NCBI GenBank assembly: GCA_021799915.1
Contig: JAJYZN010000028.1
Location: 1-19,879 of the forward strand
Direction: 5' to 3'
DNA length: 19,879 nucleotides
From: Actinomycetes bacterium
GTDB lineage: Bacteria > Actinomycetota > Acidimicrobiia > Acidimicrobiales > RAAP-2
Each line of letters opens with the position of its first letter. Within the stretch, counting starts at the first letter, position 1. Position numbers and translations under genes: made by a program. The notes below the pieces were generated by a model, which saw only the letters and a program-made list of their open reading frames with translations, did not search any database and was not told where the DNA came from. This document shows, piece by piece, positions 6,436 to 14,127 of this stretch.

Positions 6436-7961
6436 GCACCCGAACCAGCCGGCGGTCCGCCCGCCGGTCGTTGACGGTGGTGGCGGCATCGGCGGCGTTG
6501 CTCTTGTCGGCGTGCGGCTCTCGCCTGGCTGCGAACCAGGTCCCCCTGGCCCAGGGGGCATCATCTGGCGGGTCGGGTGCCGTAGGCACCGTGGGGGCTG
6601 GGACAGCCACAGGCACCGGAGCGGGCACGTCCTCGGGAGCCGGGGCGGGGAGCGGTGGGGGGAGCGGCCACGGGGCTCGTACCGCCGCGACATCGAAGCA
6701 CACCGCTGCCGCCGGGACCGGCAGCGGGACCGGCAGCGGGACCGGCAAAGGGACCGGCAGCGGCAGCCCGGGCGGCACATCGGGCGGGAACGGGAACGGG
6801 GCCCCAGCACCCCCTGGCGGTAACGGCGGCGCCACCACAGTCGGGGTGACCGGCACTCAGATCACCTTGGCCAACATCGCGAGCATCAGTGGAGTAGCCC
6901 CGGGCCTGACCCAGAGCGCCCAGCAGGCCACCGAGGCGTTCGCCGCCTACGTAAACAGCCAGGGTGGCATCTACGGGCGCACTTTGAAGGTGGTCCCGTT
7001 CGACGATCAGAACAGCTCCGGCCAGAACTACGCCGACGCCGAGCAGGCCTGCACGAGCGCCTTCGCCATGGTGGGCAACGCGTCGGGGTTCGACACAGGC
7101 AGTGCCCAAGCCGTGAGCTCCTGCGGCATCCCCGACGTGGCGGCCGAGAACTCCACCACCCAGGCCGGAGAGGCGGCTGACATCTACGCCGCCAGCCCCG
7201 GAAATGCCCACTACTGGCCGCTCGGTGCCGCCGAGTACCTGAAGTCGAAGTACCCGACCGCGGTCACCCATGCCGCGATGATCTACCTCAACGTGCCGGC
7301 CACCGAGCAGCAGGCCCAGCACGAGATGGCCGCCTACAAGTCGGTCGGATTCGACTACGTGTACACAGCGTCGGTGACGCCCACCGAGCCCAACTACGCC
7401 CCCTACGTACTCCAGATGCAGCAAAAGGGCGTGCAGTACGTCACGGAGTACTCGACAATGAGCTCGGCGGCTCGCCTGCTCAGTGCCATGCAGCAGCAGA
7501 ACTTCCAGCCTCAGGTGGTGGACTGGTTCTCCGAGGAGTACACACCGCAGTTCATCCAGCAGACCCAAGGTGAGTCCAACGGCGACCTGGTCCTCATGGC
7601 CACCGCCGCCTACGAGGAGGCGAGCAGCATCCCCGAGATGCAGACGTACCTCTCCTGGTTGAACCGAGTGGCCCCGGGGGCCAAGCACGACATCTTCGGG
7701 ATCTTCGCCTGGTCGGCCGGACTGGCGTTCCTCCAAGCGGCCAAAGCTGTCGGACCCCACCTGACGCGGGCGGCACTCCTCCAGCAACTGGCTCAGATCC
7801 ACACATGGACCGGTGACGGACTCCAACCTCCGGAGAACTTCGGTTCCAAGATCCCGAGCAAGTGCTTCGACTACTTCCACATTCAAGGGAGCAGCTTCCA
7901 GCGCGTCTACCCGCCCGCACCCAACACCTATGACTGCACAGGCGGCTTGTACCAGTACTGA
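6432..7961 (+). CDS. livK: Branched-chain amino acid-type ABC transporter substrate-binding lipoprotein LivK
   Basis: This 509-residue protein is the extracytoplasmic binding component. An Arg-rich start and hydrophobic run end in the lipobox LLSAC with Cys28, so it should be lipid-anchored outside the membrane. Residues 29 to about 135 are a very long Gly/Ser/Thr/Ala linker containing four 12-bp repeats. The ligand-binding fold then begins (VGVTGTQITLANIASISG) and continues through typical Leu/Ile/Val-binding features: AFAAYVNSQGGIYGR, VVPFDDQ and the FDYVYTASVTPTEPNYAPYV region. The C-terminal lobe ends with two Cys (KCFDYF, YDCTGG) that may form a disulfide, with others at about 213 and 234. 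The true ligand cannot be read from sequence; amino acids, amides or short acids are all possible in this family. The start overlaps the upstream stop (ATGA). Confidence 0.92.
   Translation: MSTRTSRRSARRSLTVVAASAALLLSACGSRLAANQVPLAQGASSGGSGAVGTVGAGTATGTGAGTSSGAGAGSGGGSGHGARTAATSKHTAAAGTGSGTGSGTGKGTGSGSPGGTSGGNGNGAPAPPGGNGGATTVGVTGTQITLANIASISGVAPGLTQSAQQATEAFAAYVNSQGGIYGRTLKVVPFDDQNSSGQNYADAEQACTSAFAMVGNASGFDTGSAQAVSSCGIPDVAAENSTTQAGEAADIYAASPGNAHYWPLGAAEYLKSKYPTAVTHAAMIYLNVPATEQQAQHEMAAYKSVGFDYVYTASVTPTEPNYAPYVLQMQQKGVQYVTEYSTMSSAARLLSAMQQQNFQPQVVDWFSEEYTPQFIQQTQGESNGDLVLMATAAYEEASSIPEMQTYLSWLNRVAPGAKHDIFGIFAWSAGLAFLQAAKAVGPHLTRAALLQQLAQIHTWTGDGLQPPENFGSKIPSKCFDYFHIQGSSFQRVYPPAPNTYDCTGGLYQY
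6714..6761. repeat. Four-copy 12-bp tandem repeat in the LivK linker
   Basis: Four consecutive units of gggaccggcagc (the third ending in aaa) encode Gly-Thr-Gly-Ser repeats in the tether between the lipid anchor and the binding domain. The unit is a multiple of three, so copy changes would lengthen or shorten the tether without breaking the gene. Confidence 0.9.
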
Positions 7962-7993
7962 CCGAAGGACCAGAGAGGACTGACGAGGATCTC

Positions 7994-9940
7994 GTGCACG
8001 AGCTCATCGCCTTCACCATCGTCGGCGTCGTCACCGGTGCCGCCTACGCCGTCGCCGCCAGCGGTCTGGTAGTCACGTACTCGACCTCGGGCATCTTCAA
8101 CATTGCCCACGGAGCCGTGGGAATGTTCATGGCCTTCGTCTTCTGGCAGTTCGAGATGGCCTGGCACTGGCCACCCCTGGCCGCCCTCTTCGTCACCGTG
8201 TGCGTCGTGGCGCCGCTCTCGGGCGCCGCGGTCGAACGCTTCCTCATCCGCAGGGTGAGCGACGCGTCGGTAGCCACCACCCTGGTGGTGACCATCGGGC
8301 TCATGGTGGGGCTCATCGGGCTGGTGGACACCATCTGGCCTCCCCAAGCCCGGGTCCTCCTCCCGTTCTTCGGTCACTCAGGGTTTCAGCTCGTCGGGGT
8401 CTTCGTCACCTGGGAGGACGTGATCACCGTCGGTGCGGCCCTGGGGATCGCCGCCGGGCTCCGCCTCTTCCTCTACCGCACCCGTACCGGTGTCACCATG
8501 CGCGCCGTGGTGGACAACCGGGGCTTGGCGGGACTGAACGGTGCCCGACCGGCCCGGATCGGCACGTTGAGCTGGGCCCTGGGAGCGATGCTGGCCTCGA
8601 TCGCCGGCATCCTCATCGCCCCCGAGCTCCAGCTGTCGGTGCTGCCTCTCACCTTGCTGGTGGTGGATGCCTATGCCGCGGCGATGATCGGTCGGCTCCG
8701 GAACCTACCGTTGACCTTCGCCGGAGCCTTGCTCATCGGGCTCCTCCAGTCCTACGCCGTCGGCTACATGCCCAGCACCGGGATATGGGACTCGGTCCCC
8801 CTCCAGGGCATGCGCCTGGCCATTCCCTCAATCCTGCTGTTCGTGACCCTCCTCATCCTCCCCCAGGACAAGATCCGTGGAGCAGTGATCCAGGTCCGTC
8901 GCGCCGTCCGCCCCACCGCCGGGCTCGCCCGCTCGTTGCAGGGGGCGGTGTTCCTGGTCCTGGCCGTGGTGGTCGCCACCTCCTTCCTGGGCGCGGGCGA
9001 CACGGTCGACCTGGGAACCGGTCTGGCGTTGGGACTGATCATGCTCTCTCTCGTGCCCCTGTCGGGGTGGGGGGGCCAGGTGTCCCTGTGCCAGATGACC
9101 TTCGCCGGGTTGGGCGCCTTCGCCATGGCTCGGGCCGGTGGCGGAGGATCACCCCTGGGGCTCCTGGCTGCCGCCGGGCTGGCGGGGGCGGTGGGCGCGC
9201 TCGTAGCCCTGCCGGCTCTCCGGTTGAAGGGCCTGTACCTGGCCTTGGCCACCATGGCCTTCGCCGCGGCGATGGACGACATGTTCTTCCCCACGTCCAC
9301 CGCATTCACCTTCAACGGGTCGGTGGCAATCCCCCGTCCCAGCATCTTCGGCCTGCACTTCACGGGGCAGCGATCCTTCGTGATCTTCCTGGCCGTCGTC
9401 TTCGCAGTCGTGTCGGTGGCCCTCCTGGCGCTGCGCCGGGGTCCCTTCGGGCGGGTCCTCTCGGCGATGAAGGACAGCGAAGCGGCGTGCGCCACCCTCG
9501 GGCTGAACCTGACCCTCACCAAGCTGGTGGTGTTCTCGATCTCGGCGGCCATCGCCGGGTTCGCCGGAGCGCTCTACGGCGGCATGGAGTCAGTGGCCGG
9601 TGCCACCCAGTTCGAGATGCTCCAGAGCCTGCCCATCCTGCTGCTCTGCGTGGTGGGGGGCGTGGCGACGTGCAGCGGCGCCCTGTTCGGGGGGATCGTG
9701 CTGGGACTGGGCCCGGTGTTCCAGTCGGCTCTCCCGCAGGTGGGGAGCGTGACCCTGCTCGGGACCGGGCTGGCCGGAGCGACCCTGGGGGCCAACCCCG
9801 ACGGCGTGATGCCGGCGCTCTACGAACGGACCGCGTCGTGGTGCTCCGGTGTGTCGGCCCGGTTGACCGGACCCTTGGCCCGCAAGCTCGCCGGTTCCGC
9901 GGCGGGGTCGGCGACCGGGCCGGGGACAGCGCCGGCATGA
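7994..9940 (+). CDS. livHM: Fused LivH-LivM permease of a branched-chain amino acid-type ABC transporter
   Basis: This 648-residue integral membrane protein joins both HAAT permeases in one chain. Residues 1 to about 295 are LivH-like: the opening HELIAFTIVGVVTGAAYAVA, the YSTSGIFNIAHGA motif and the ATPase-contact segment TRTGVTMRAVVDNRGLAGLNG near 160-180. Residues from about 310 to 625 are LivM-like: LVPLSGWGGQVSLCQMTFAGLGAF, ALRLKGLYLALATMAFA and the second contact segment RGPFGRVLSAMKDSEAACATLG near 480-500. The join is a basic, weakly hydrophobic stretch (VIQVRRAVRPTAGLARSL). The GTG start at 7994 has GAGGA upstream and lies 32 bases after livK. A G7 run at 9069-9075 is in frame. The stop overlaps the next ATG. 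The fused chain would pair with LivG and LivF. Confidence 0.93.
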   Translation: MHELIAFTIVGVVTGAAYAVAASGLVVTYSTSGIFNIAHGAVGMFMAFVFWQFEMAWHWPPLAALFVTVCVVAPLSGAAVERFLIRRVSDASVATTLVVTIGLMVGLIGLVDTIWPPQARVLLPFFGHSGFQLVGVFVTWEDVITVGAALGIAAGLRLFLYRTRTGVTMRAVVDNRGLAGLNGARPARIGTLSWALGAMLASIAGILIAPELQLSVLPLTLLVVDAYAAAMIGRLRNLPLTFAGALLIGLLQSYAVGYMPSTGIWDSVPLQGMRLAIPSILLFVTLLILPQDKIRGAVIQVRRAVRPTAGLARSLQGAVFLVLAVVVATSFLGAGDTVDLGTGLALGLIMLSLVPLSGWGGQVSLCQMTFAGLGAFAMARAGGGGSPLGLLAAAGLAGAVGALVALPALRLKGLYLALATMAFAAAMDDMFFPTSTAFTFNGSVAIPRPSIFGLHFTGQRSFVIFLAVVFAVVSVALLALRRGPFGRVLSAMKDSEAACATLGLNLTLTKLVVFSISAAIAGFAGALYGGMESVAGATQFEMLQSLPILLLCVVGGVATCSGALFGGIVLGLGPVFQSALPQVGSVTLLGTGLAGATLGANPDGVMPALYERTASWCSGVSARLTGPLARKLAGSAAGSATGPGTAPA

Positions 9941-11094
9941 GCACCCCGGCCAGGCTCACCACACAAAGGCGGTCGGGCACCGTAGGTCGCACCGAGCGAA
10001 AGGCCCGCCAACGTGCAGCCACCAGGCTCCACCACGCCCGGGAGGCCGAATCGCACCTGCGCTCCCGACGGGCTCGTCGCAACGCCACGATCACCTCGAT
10101 CATCACGATCACCGCCGTGGTCGCCGCCGTGATCGTCGTGGTGGCCGGGAGCCTGGCCGGCGTGGGAGGCGGCGTCGGAGCCGATGGAGGAGCTGGTCAG
10201 GCCGCCGGGCCGGCATCCCGGGTCGCGTTGACCACGTTGACCCGCCAACCGGCGGTCTCGGCGGTGGCGTACGGGCAGGGATCGGCGTGGCTCACCGACG
10301 ACGTCAACGACACCCTGGTGCGCCTCGACCCGGCCACCGGGCGCAGCGTCGGACCTGCGCTCCCCCTCCCGGGTCGGCCCGCGGCGGTGACCACGACCCC
10401 CGGCCGGGTCTGGGTGGCCAGCATGGTGACCGACACGGTGGAAGAGGTGTCGGACACCGGGGCCCTCGCCGGGCCGATCCTGCACGACGTGCCGGTTCCC
10501 GGAGGCCCCGTTGGCCTGGCGACCGGATACGGACTGGTCTGGGTGGCCAGCGTGATCGCCGGCGACGTGACCGCCGTCGACCCGGCGACGGGACGCGTGG
10601 AGGCGAGTGCCCACCTCCCCGGCGGGGCGGTTCGAGTGGCCACGGGTGACGGCGGCGTCTGGGTGACCGGCTCCACCGACACGCTGGCCGAGATCAACCC
10701 TCACCCGGTCAGCGGAAGGCTCCGCTGGCGTACCTTCACCGTGGGCCAGGTCCCCATCGGAGTGGTTGCCGGGGACCACGCCGTCTGGGTCGCCGATGCC
10801 GGCAGTGGCACGGTGAGCGAACTCGATCCGGTCACCGGACAGGTGGAGGCCACCTACCGGTCAGGGCCGGACCCGGTGGCGGTGGCCCTGGTCGCTGGAG
10901 CCGGGCACGGCACCGTCGTGGTGGCCGACGGTCGAGAGGACGACGTGCGTGCCGTGGGGACCGGAGCCGGACCCGGTGGCGTGGGCCCGGCGGCACGTCT
11001 TGGAGGCACGCCTCGCCAGTTGATGACGGTCGGCGGGGCGGTCTGGGCAGCTGTCGGCAACCCCGGAGAAGTGGTCATCGTCCGGAGTGGCTGA
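9937..11094 (+). CDS. Membrane-anchored beta-propeller-like (YncE/Vgb-type repeat) protein
   Basis: This 385-residue protein has a strongly basic cytoplasmic N terminus (about 48 residues, rich in Arg and His), one transmembrane helix at about 51-75 (ITSIITITAVVAAVIVVVAG), a Gly/Ala linker and an extracytoplasmic domain from about 95. The domain is built of repeats with GxVWVA followed by a turn and xLDPxTGxV; clear copies begin GSAWLTDD, GRVWVASM, GLVWVASV, GGVWVTGS, HAVWVADA and GAVWAAVG. This is the pattern of YVTN/virginiamycin-B-lyase-like propellers, which bind ligands or partners and only sometimes catalyse. The ATG overlaps the livHM stop, so it is the last gene of the operon. No enzyme motif is visible. 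A sensing or capture role beside the transporter is inferred. Confidence 0.85.
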   Translation: MSTPARLTTQRRSGTVGRTERKARQRAATRLHHAREAESHLRSRRARRNATITSIITITAVVAAVIVVVAGSLAGVGGGVGADGGAGQAAGPASRVALTTLTRQPAVSAVAYGQGSAWLTDDVNDTLVRLDPATGRSVGPALPLPGRPAAVTTTPGRVWVASMVTDTVEEVSDTGALAGPILHDVPVPGGPVGLATGYGLVWVASVIAGDVTAVDPATGRVEASAHLPGGAVRVATGDGGVWVTGSTDTLAEINPHPVSGRLRWRTFTVGQVPIGVVAGDHAVWVADAGSGTVSELDPVTGQVEATYRSGPDPVAVALVAGAGHGTVVVADGREDDVRAVGTGAGPGGVGPAARLGGTPRQLMTVGGAVWAAVGNPGEVVIVRSG

Positions 11095-11119
11095 CCCGCT
11101 CACCACCTCTGATCCGTGG

Positions 11120-12007
11120 TCACCCGGTCGGAGATGATGTCCCTGTCGATGTGTCCTTCTTCACGTTCGTCGGGACCGGGATCTGCGCCACGGTGCCGAT
11201 CGAGTCGATCGTGAACGAGAAGGTGACGTGGTGGCTCGAGGTGTCCACTGTCGAGCCCTGGGCCCCGAGCGCGTACGAGAGCAACGCACCACCGTGGTTG
11301 GCGAAGCATGCGCTGGCCAGCTCGTTCAGGACCTTGGTGTTGAGCTCTTTGGACTCGACGCTGAACGTGGTCCCGGCCTGACCGGCCTCGGAGCACGCGC
11401 CCCCCTTGGTCACCGTCGCCCCGGCGACCTTCAAGTAGCCGAGAAAGCCCTTGATGGACGCCGGGTACGGGCTTGTGGCGTAGCTGTTGTGGGCCTGGTT
11501 CGCCGGCTGGGATGTCTCGTACCACGTTGTGCCCAGCTTGGTGTAGGTGGCGTGGGCCGTGGTGAGCACCACGGTCGGCTCTGTGGACTGGCGGTCCGTC
11601 GGCGAGTACACGCTGCCCTTGATGGCCAGACTGCCGTTGTCTGTGAACGTGTACGTGTAGTTCGTGAGCGACCCCATCTGGGCCTTGGTGGGGAGGGCCG
11701 ACGCGCCGGGGACCGAGGTGTCGTGCGGTGTCGGCTCGGCTGTGGACGTAGTCGACGACGATGGGCTGGTCGACGGCGAGGACGTGCCGCCGGCTGCTCC
11801 CGAAGTGCTCGACGAACCAGAGGACCCGCAGGCCGAGAGGGCCAGCCCCAGGGCGGCCACCATGGCCACGGTGACGATCCCTCCCCGGTGCACGCGTCGC
11901 CGTCGCCCGTTCCGAACCTCTGGACCGGAGGCGCTACGGCGGTCCAACGGGGCCGGGACCTTGTCGATACCGGTGAGTTCGTCCTTCGTCGTCATCTCGG
12001 TCTGCAC
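11120..12007 (-). CDS. Putative lipoprotein of unknown function
   Basis: This protein of up to 295 residues has a cytoplasmic Arg-rich lead (RNGRRRRVHRGG), a hydrophobic segment and the lipobox LALSAC with Cys60. A Ser/Thr/Gly linker follows, then a mostly beta domain of about 190 residues with many Thr/Ser strands and a Tyr/Trp-rich centre (KLGTTWYETSQ). The alternation of strands loosely recalls lipid-carrier lipoproteins of the LppX/LprG type, but I see no firm motif. Two Cys in the mature domain (near GGACSEAG and ASACFANHG) could pair. The GTG at 12007 has AGAGAGGA only one base upstream; an ATG at 11995 is the alternative start, also at a poor distance. The gene converges with the liv operon, 25 bases apart, and does not belong to it. 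Confidence 0.8.
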   Translation of the reverse strand: MQTEMTTKDELTGIDKVPAPLDRRSASGPEVRNGRRRRVHRGGIVTVAMVAALGLALSACGSSGSSSTSGAAGGTSSPSTSPSSSTTSTAEPTPHDTSVPGASALPTKAQMGSLTNYTYTFTDNGSLAIKGSVYSPTDRQSTEPTVVLTTAHATYTKLGTTWYETSQPANQAHNSYATSPYPASIKGFLGYLKVAGATVTKGGACSEAGQAGTTFSVESKELNTKVLNELASACFANHGGALLSYALGAQGSTVDTSSHHVTFSFTIDSIGTVAQIPVPTNVKKDTSTGTSSPTG

Positions 12008-12030
12008 GTCCTCTCTGGTTCGACGTTGCT

Positions 12031-12062
12031 CTCGGTCAGGCTTGCCCTCGGTCAGGCTTGCC
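12031..12062. repeat. Perfect 16-bp tandem duplication upstream of the lipoprotein gene
   Basis: The unit ctcggtcaggcttgcc occurs twice without a gap (12031-12046 and 12047-12062), followed by a degenerate third partial copy (cagggtcaggcg). It lies 24-55 bases upstream of the lipoprotein start codon, so it is in the 5' leader or promoter. The unit length is not a multiple of three. Confidence 0.9.
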
Positions 12063-12112
12063 CAGGGTCAGGCGTGGTCGGCCGCCGCCCCGGAGCCCGC
12101 CACCCCGCTGCC

Positions 12113-12164
12113 CCGGAGCCCGCAACCGCGGAGCCCGCAACCGCGGAGCCCGCCGCCCCGGAGC
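12113..12164. repeat. 15-bp tandem repeat tract, about 3.5 copies
   Basis: Units of about ccggagcccgcaacc start at 12113, 12128, 12143 and 12158 with one to three base changes, and a related copy lies at 12089-12101. The tract is in the non-coding region upstream of the lipoprotein gene. Confidence 0.8.
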
Positions 12165-12307
12165 TGGGGCCTGGGGACCGGGGTCCCAGTGGAATGGAGA
12201 TCGAAACCGTATCACCGACGGCTGCCCACGACCCTTCACCGATCTCGTGCCCGCGGCGATCCACCGTCCTGGGTGTCGGGCCCTCTTGCCCCCGTCGCAC
12301 CGGCCCC

Positions 12308-12754
12308 CTACTCCTGGACCAGCTCTATCAGGGTCCCGAACGAGGCCTTGGGGTGCACGAAGGCCACCGTGGTTCCCCGTGAACCCGGTCGGGGCGCCTG
12401 GTCGATGACCTTCCCTCCCTGGTCCTTCACCGACTGGAGCGCCGCTGCGCAGTCGGCCACCCGGTAGCCGACGTGGTGGAGTCCCTCGCCCCGGCTGGCG
12501 AGGTACTTGGCCACCGGGGAGTCCTCCCGGGTCGGGGTGAGGAGCTGCACGTAGGAGTCGGCCACCTTCAGCAAGGCTTCTTCCACCCCGTCAGACTCCA
12601 CCCGCTCACGATGAGCCACGGTGGCCCCGAAGGTTGCGGCGTACCAGGAGACTGCGGCGTCGAGGTCGTGGACGGCGATGGCCACGTGGTCGATCTCGGT
12701 CAGCATGCTGTCCCCGTTCTCCGCGGTCGCCGCACCGCCCGCACCGGCGCTCAC
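12308..12754 (-). CDS. mce: Methylmalonyl-CoA (ethylmalonyl-CoA) epimerase
   Basis: This vicinal-oxygen-chelate protein interconverts the (R) and (S) forms of methylmalonyl-CoA, and in relatives also ethylmalonyl-CoA. The domain opens TEIDHVAIAVHDLDAAVSWY. Counting from the internal ATG at 12706 (132 residues), the expected metal ligands are His7, Gln54 (VQLL), His78 (GLHHVGY) and Glu128 (TLIELVQ). Two starts are possible. The GTG at 12754 overlaps the reductase stop (GTGA) and has GGAGG eight bases upstream, so I chose it (148 residues). The ATG at 12706 gives the usual family N terminus and has only GGGGA four bases away. The gene follows the reductase directly, so the two are co-expressed on one transcript. 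Confidence 0.93.
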   Translation of the reverse strand: MSAGAGGAATAENGDSMLTEIDHVAIAVHDLDAAVSWYAATFGATVAHRERVESDGVEEALLKVADSYVQLLTPTREDSPVAKYLASRGEGLHHVGYRVADCAAALQSVKDQGGKVIDQAPRPGSRGTTVAFVHPKASFGTLIELVQE

Positions 12755-14091
12755 GCCTCGTGCCTCCGGAACAAGGTGATCCGGTCCTCTCCCACCTTGG
12801 CCCGCAGCTCCGGGTCGTCGATCCCGAGCCCCTCGCCCGGGGCCAGGCACAGCACGCCGATCTTTCCCTCGTGGAGGTTGTGGTGCACCTGGGTGGCCGC
12901 CTCACCCACCTGTTCGAGGGGGAACACCGCCGAGAGCGGGGGAAGGATCTTCCCTTCGCACACCAGGCGGTTGGCGTCCCAGGCCTCGCGGTAGTTGGCG
13001 AAGTGCGAGCCCTTGATGGTCTTCAGCTTCATCCACAGGTGGCGGTTGTCGTACTCGATCATGTACCCCGAGGTCGCCGCGCACGTGACGATGGTCCCGG
13101 CACGCCTGCAGGCAAACACCGATGCCCCCATGGTCTGCCGTCCCGGGTGCTCGAACACGATGTCCGGGTCGGCACCCACCAGGGAGCGGATGTCCTTCCC
13201 GAACCGGCGCCACTCCGCCTCGTCCTGGGTGTGCTCGTCCTTCCAGAAACGGTACCCGGCGGCCCGGCGGTCGATCACCGCCTCGACGCCGAGATCGTGG
13301 AGCAGGTCGACCTTCTCGGGGGACGAGACCACGCCGACCGGGGTGCCCCCGGCGTTCAGCACGTACTGGACGGCGTAGCTGCCGAGACCACCACTGGCTC
13401 CCCAGACCAGGACCCGGTCGCCCTGGGTCACCGGGGCGCCGTTGTGCGAGACCAGCATCCGGTAGGCGGTGGAGTTGCACAGCGCGTTGATCGCCGCCTC
13501 CTCCCAGCTCAGGTGGGCCGGTTTCGGCATGAGCTGGTTGGCCTTCACCACGGCGATGTCGGCCAGACCCCCGAAGTTGCTCTCGAAGCCCCAGATCCGC
13601 TGCGTGTCGGCCAACATCGAGTCGTCGTGGGCCGACGGGTCCTGGTCGTCGACGTAGTTGCAGTGGACGGTCACCTTGTCCCCGGGCTTCCAGTTGCGCA
13701 CCAGCGAGCCGGTGCGGAGCACCACCCCCGAGGCGTCCGAGCCCACCACGTGGTAGTCCAGCGCGTGGCGTGCACCCCAGACGCCCTCCCGGCCCAGCCG
13801 ATCGAGGAACCCGAACGTCGGCAACGGCTCGAAGATCGACGTCCACACGGTGTTGAAGTTGATGGACGACGCCATCACCGCCACGTAGGCCTCGTCGGGG
13901 GCCAGCTCGGGCAGGGGCACCTCGCCCACGTGGAGGGACTTGCGCGGGTCCTTGTCGGTCGACGCCACCCCTTCGAACATGTCGGCCTCGTCGCGGCGCA
14001 CGAAGGCCGCCCGGTAGCTCTCGGGGAGGGGCAGGGCGGCCAACTCGTCCCCACCGGCCCCGGCGATCACAGCGCTCAGGATCTCACTCAT
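12751..14091 (-). CDS. ccr: Crotonyl-CoA carboxylase/reductase
   Basis: This 446-residue enoyl-thioester reductase of the medium-chain dehydrogenase superfamily reduces crotonyl-CoA with NADPH and adds CO2 to give ethylmalonyl-CoA. The nucleotide-binding motif is WGASGGLGSYAVQ (230-242). Residues known to hold CO2 in the Kitasatospora enzyme are conserved: Asn80 (SINFNTVW), Phe169-Glu170 (IWGFESNFGG) and His363 (IKGSHFANYREA). This supports true carboxylase activity over simple enoyl reduction. Length and the N-terminal extension fit the family (about 430-450 residues). The ATG at 14091 has only a weak ribosome binding site; a GTG two codons upstream is possible. It is divergent from the thiolase and overlaps the epimerase start by 4 bases. 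Confidence 0.96.
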   Translation of the reverse strand: MSEILSAVIAGAGGDELAALPLPESYRAAFVRRDEADMFEGVASTDKDPRKSLHVGEVPLPELAPDEAYVAVMASSINFNTVWTSIFEPLPTFGFLDRLGREGVWGARHALDYHVVGSDASGVVLRTGSLVRNWKPGDKVTVHCNYVDDQDPSAHDDSMLADTQRIWGFESNFGGLADIAVVKANQLMPKPAHLSWEEAAINALCNSTAYRMLVSHNGAPVTQGDRVLVWGASGGLGSYAVQYVLNAGGTPVGVVSSPEKVDLLHDLGVEAVIDRRAAGYRFWKDEHTQDEAEWRRFGKDIRSLVGADPDIVFEHPGRQTMGASVFACRRAGTIVTCAATSGYMIEYDNRHLWMKLKTIKGSHFANYREAWDANRLVCEGKILPPLSAVFPLEQVGEAATQVHHNLHEGKIGVLCLAPGEGLGIDDPELRAKVGEDRITLFRRHEA

Positions 14092-14127
14092 GGGCACCGA
14101 CGATAGTGGACGTCGTAGTATGGGGTA

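Larger units (their letters stand above)
12008..12307. other. 300-bp intergenic region with two tandem repeat tracts
   Basis: This stretch lies between the lipoprotein start and the epimerase stop. It holds a perfect tandem pair of 16-bp units next to the lipoprotein start, a 15-bp repeat tract in the middle, a GC-rich inverted repeat at 12171-12189 (arms around CTGGG and CCCAG) and a relatively A/T-richer patch at about 12190-12215 that is the best place for a lipoprotein promoter. The open frames across it are low-complexity Ala/Gly/Pro/Ser translations and do not look like genes. No tRNA or known riboswitch is recognisable. Confidence 0.6.

Noticed and set aside
8200..9936. Plus-strand open frame running into the propeller gene from inside livHM
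   Set aside because: The translation over livHM is Arg/Gly/Pro-rich noise. Only the part from the ATG at 9937 has a helix and repeats, so I start the gene there.
11102..11120. Possible terminator hairpin between the convergent propeller and lipoprotein genes
   Set aside because: The arms are only five bases (ACCAC/GTGGT) with a nine-base loop and no T run, too weak to call.
12031..12164. CRISPR-like direct repeats
   Set aside because: The units are tandem with no spacers and differ in length and sequence from CRISPR repeats; no cas genes are present.
12171..12189. GC-rich inverted repeat as a terminator for the ccr-mce transcript
   Set aside because: The loop geometry is poor, there is no U tract and it is about 120 bases past the epimerase stop; kept only as a note in the intergenic entry.
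12052..12300. Small minus-strand ORF over the intergenic repeat tract
   Set aside because: Its product is repeat-derived Ala/Gly/Ser/Pro, with no ribosome binding site of note and no similarity I recognise.
12634..14106. 490-codon plus-strand open frame opposite ccr
   Set aside because: It mirrors the ccr coding strand, which has a complete, well-conserved enzyme; the antisense product is His/Val/Arg-rich with no motifs.
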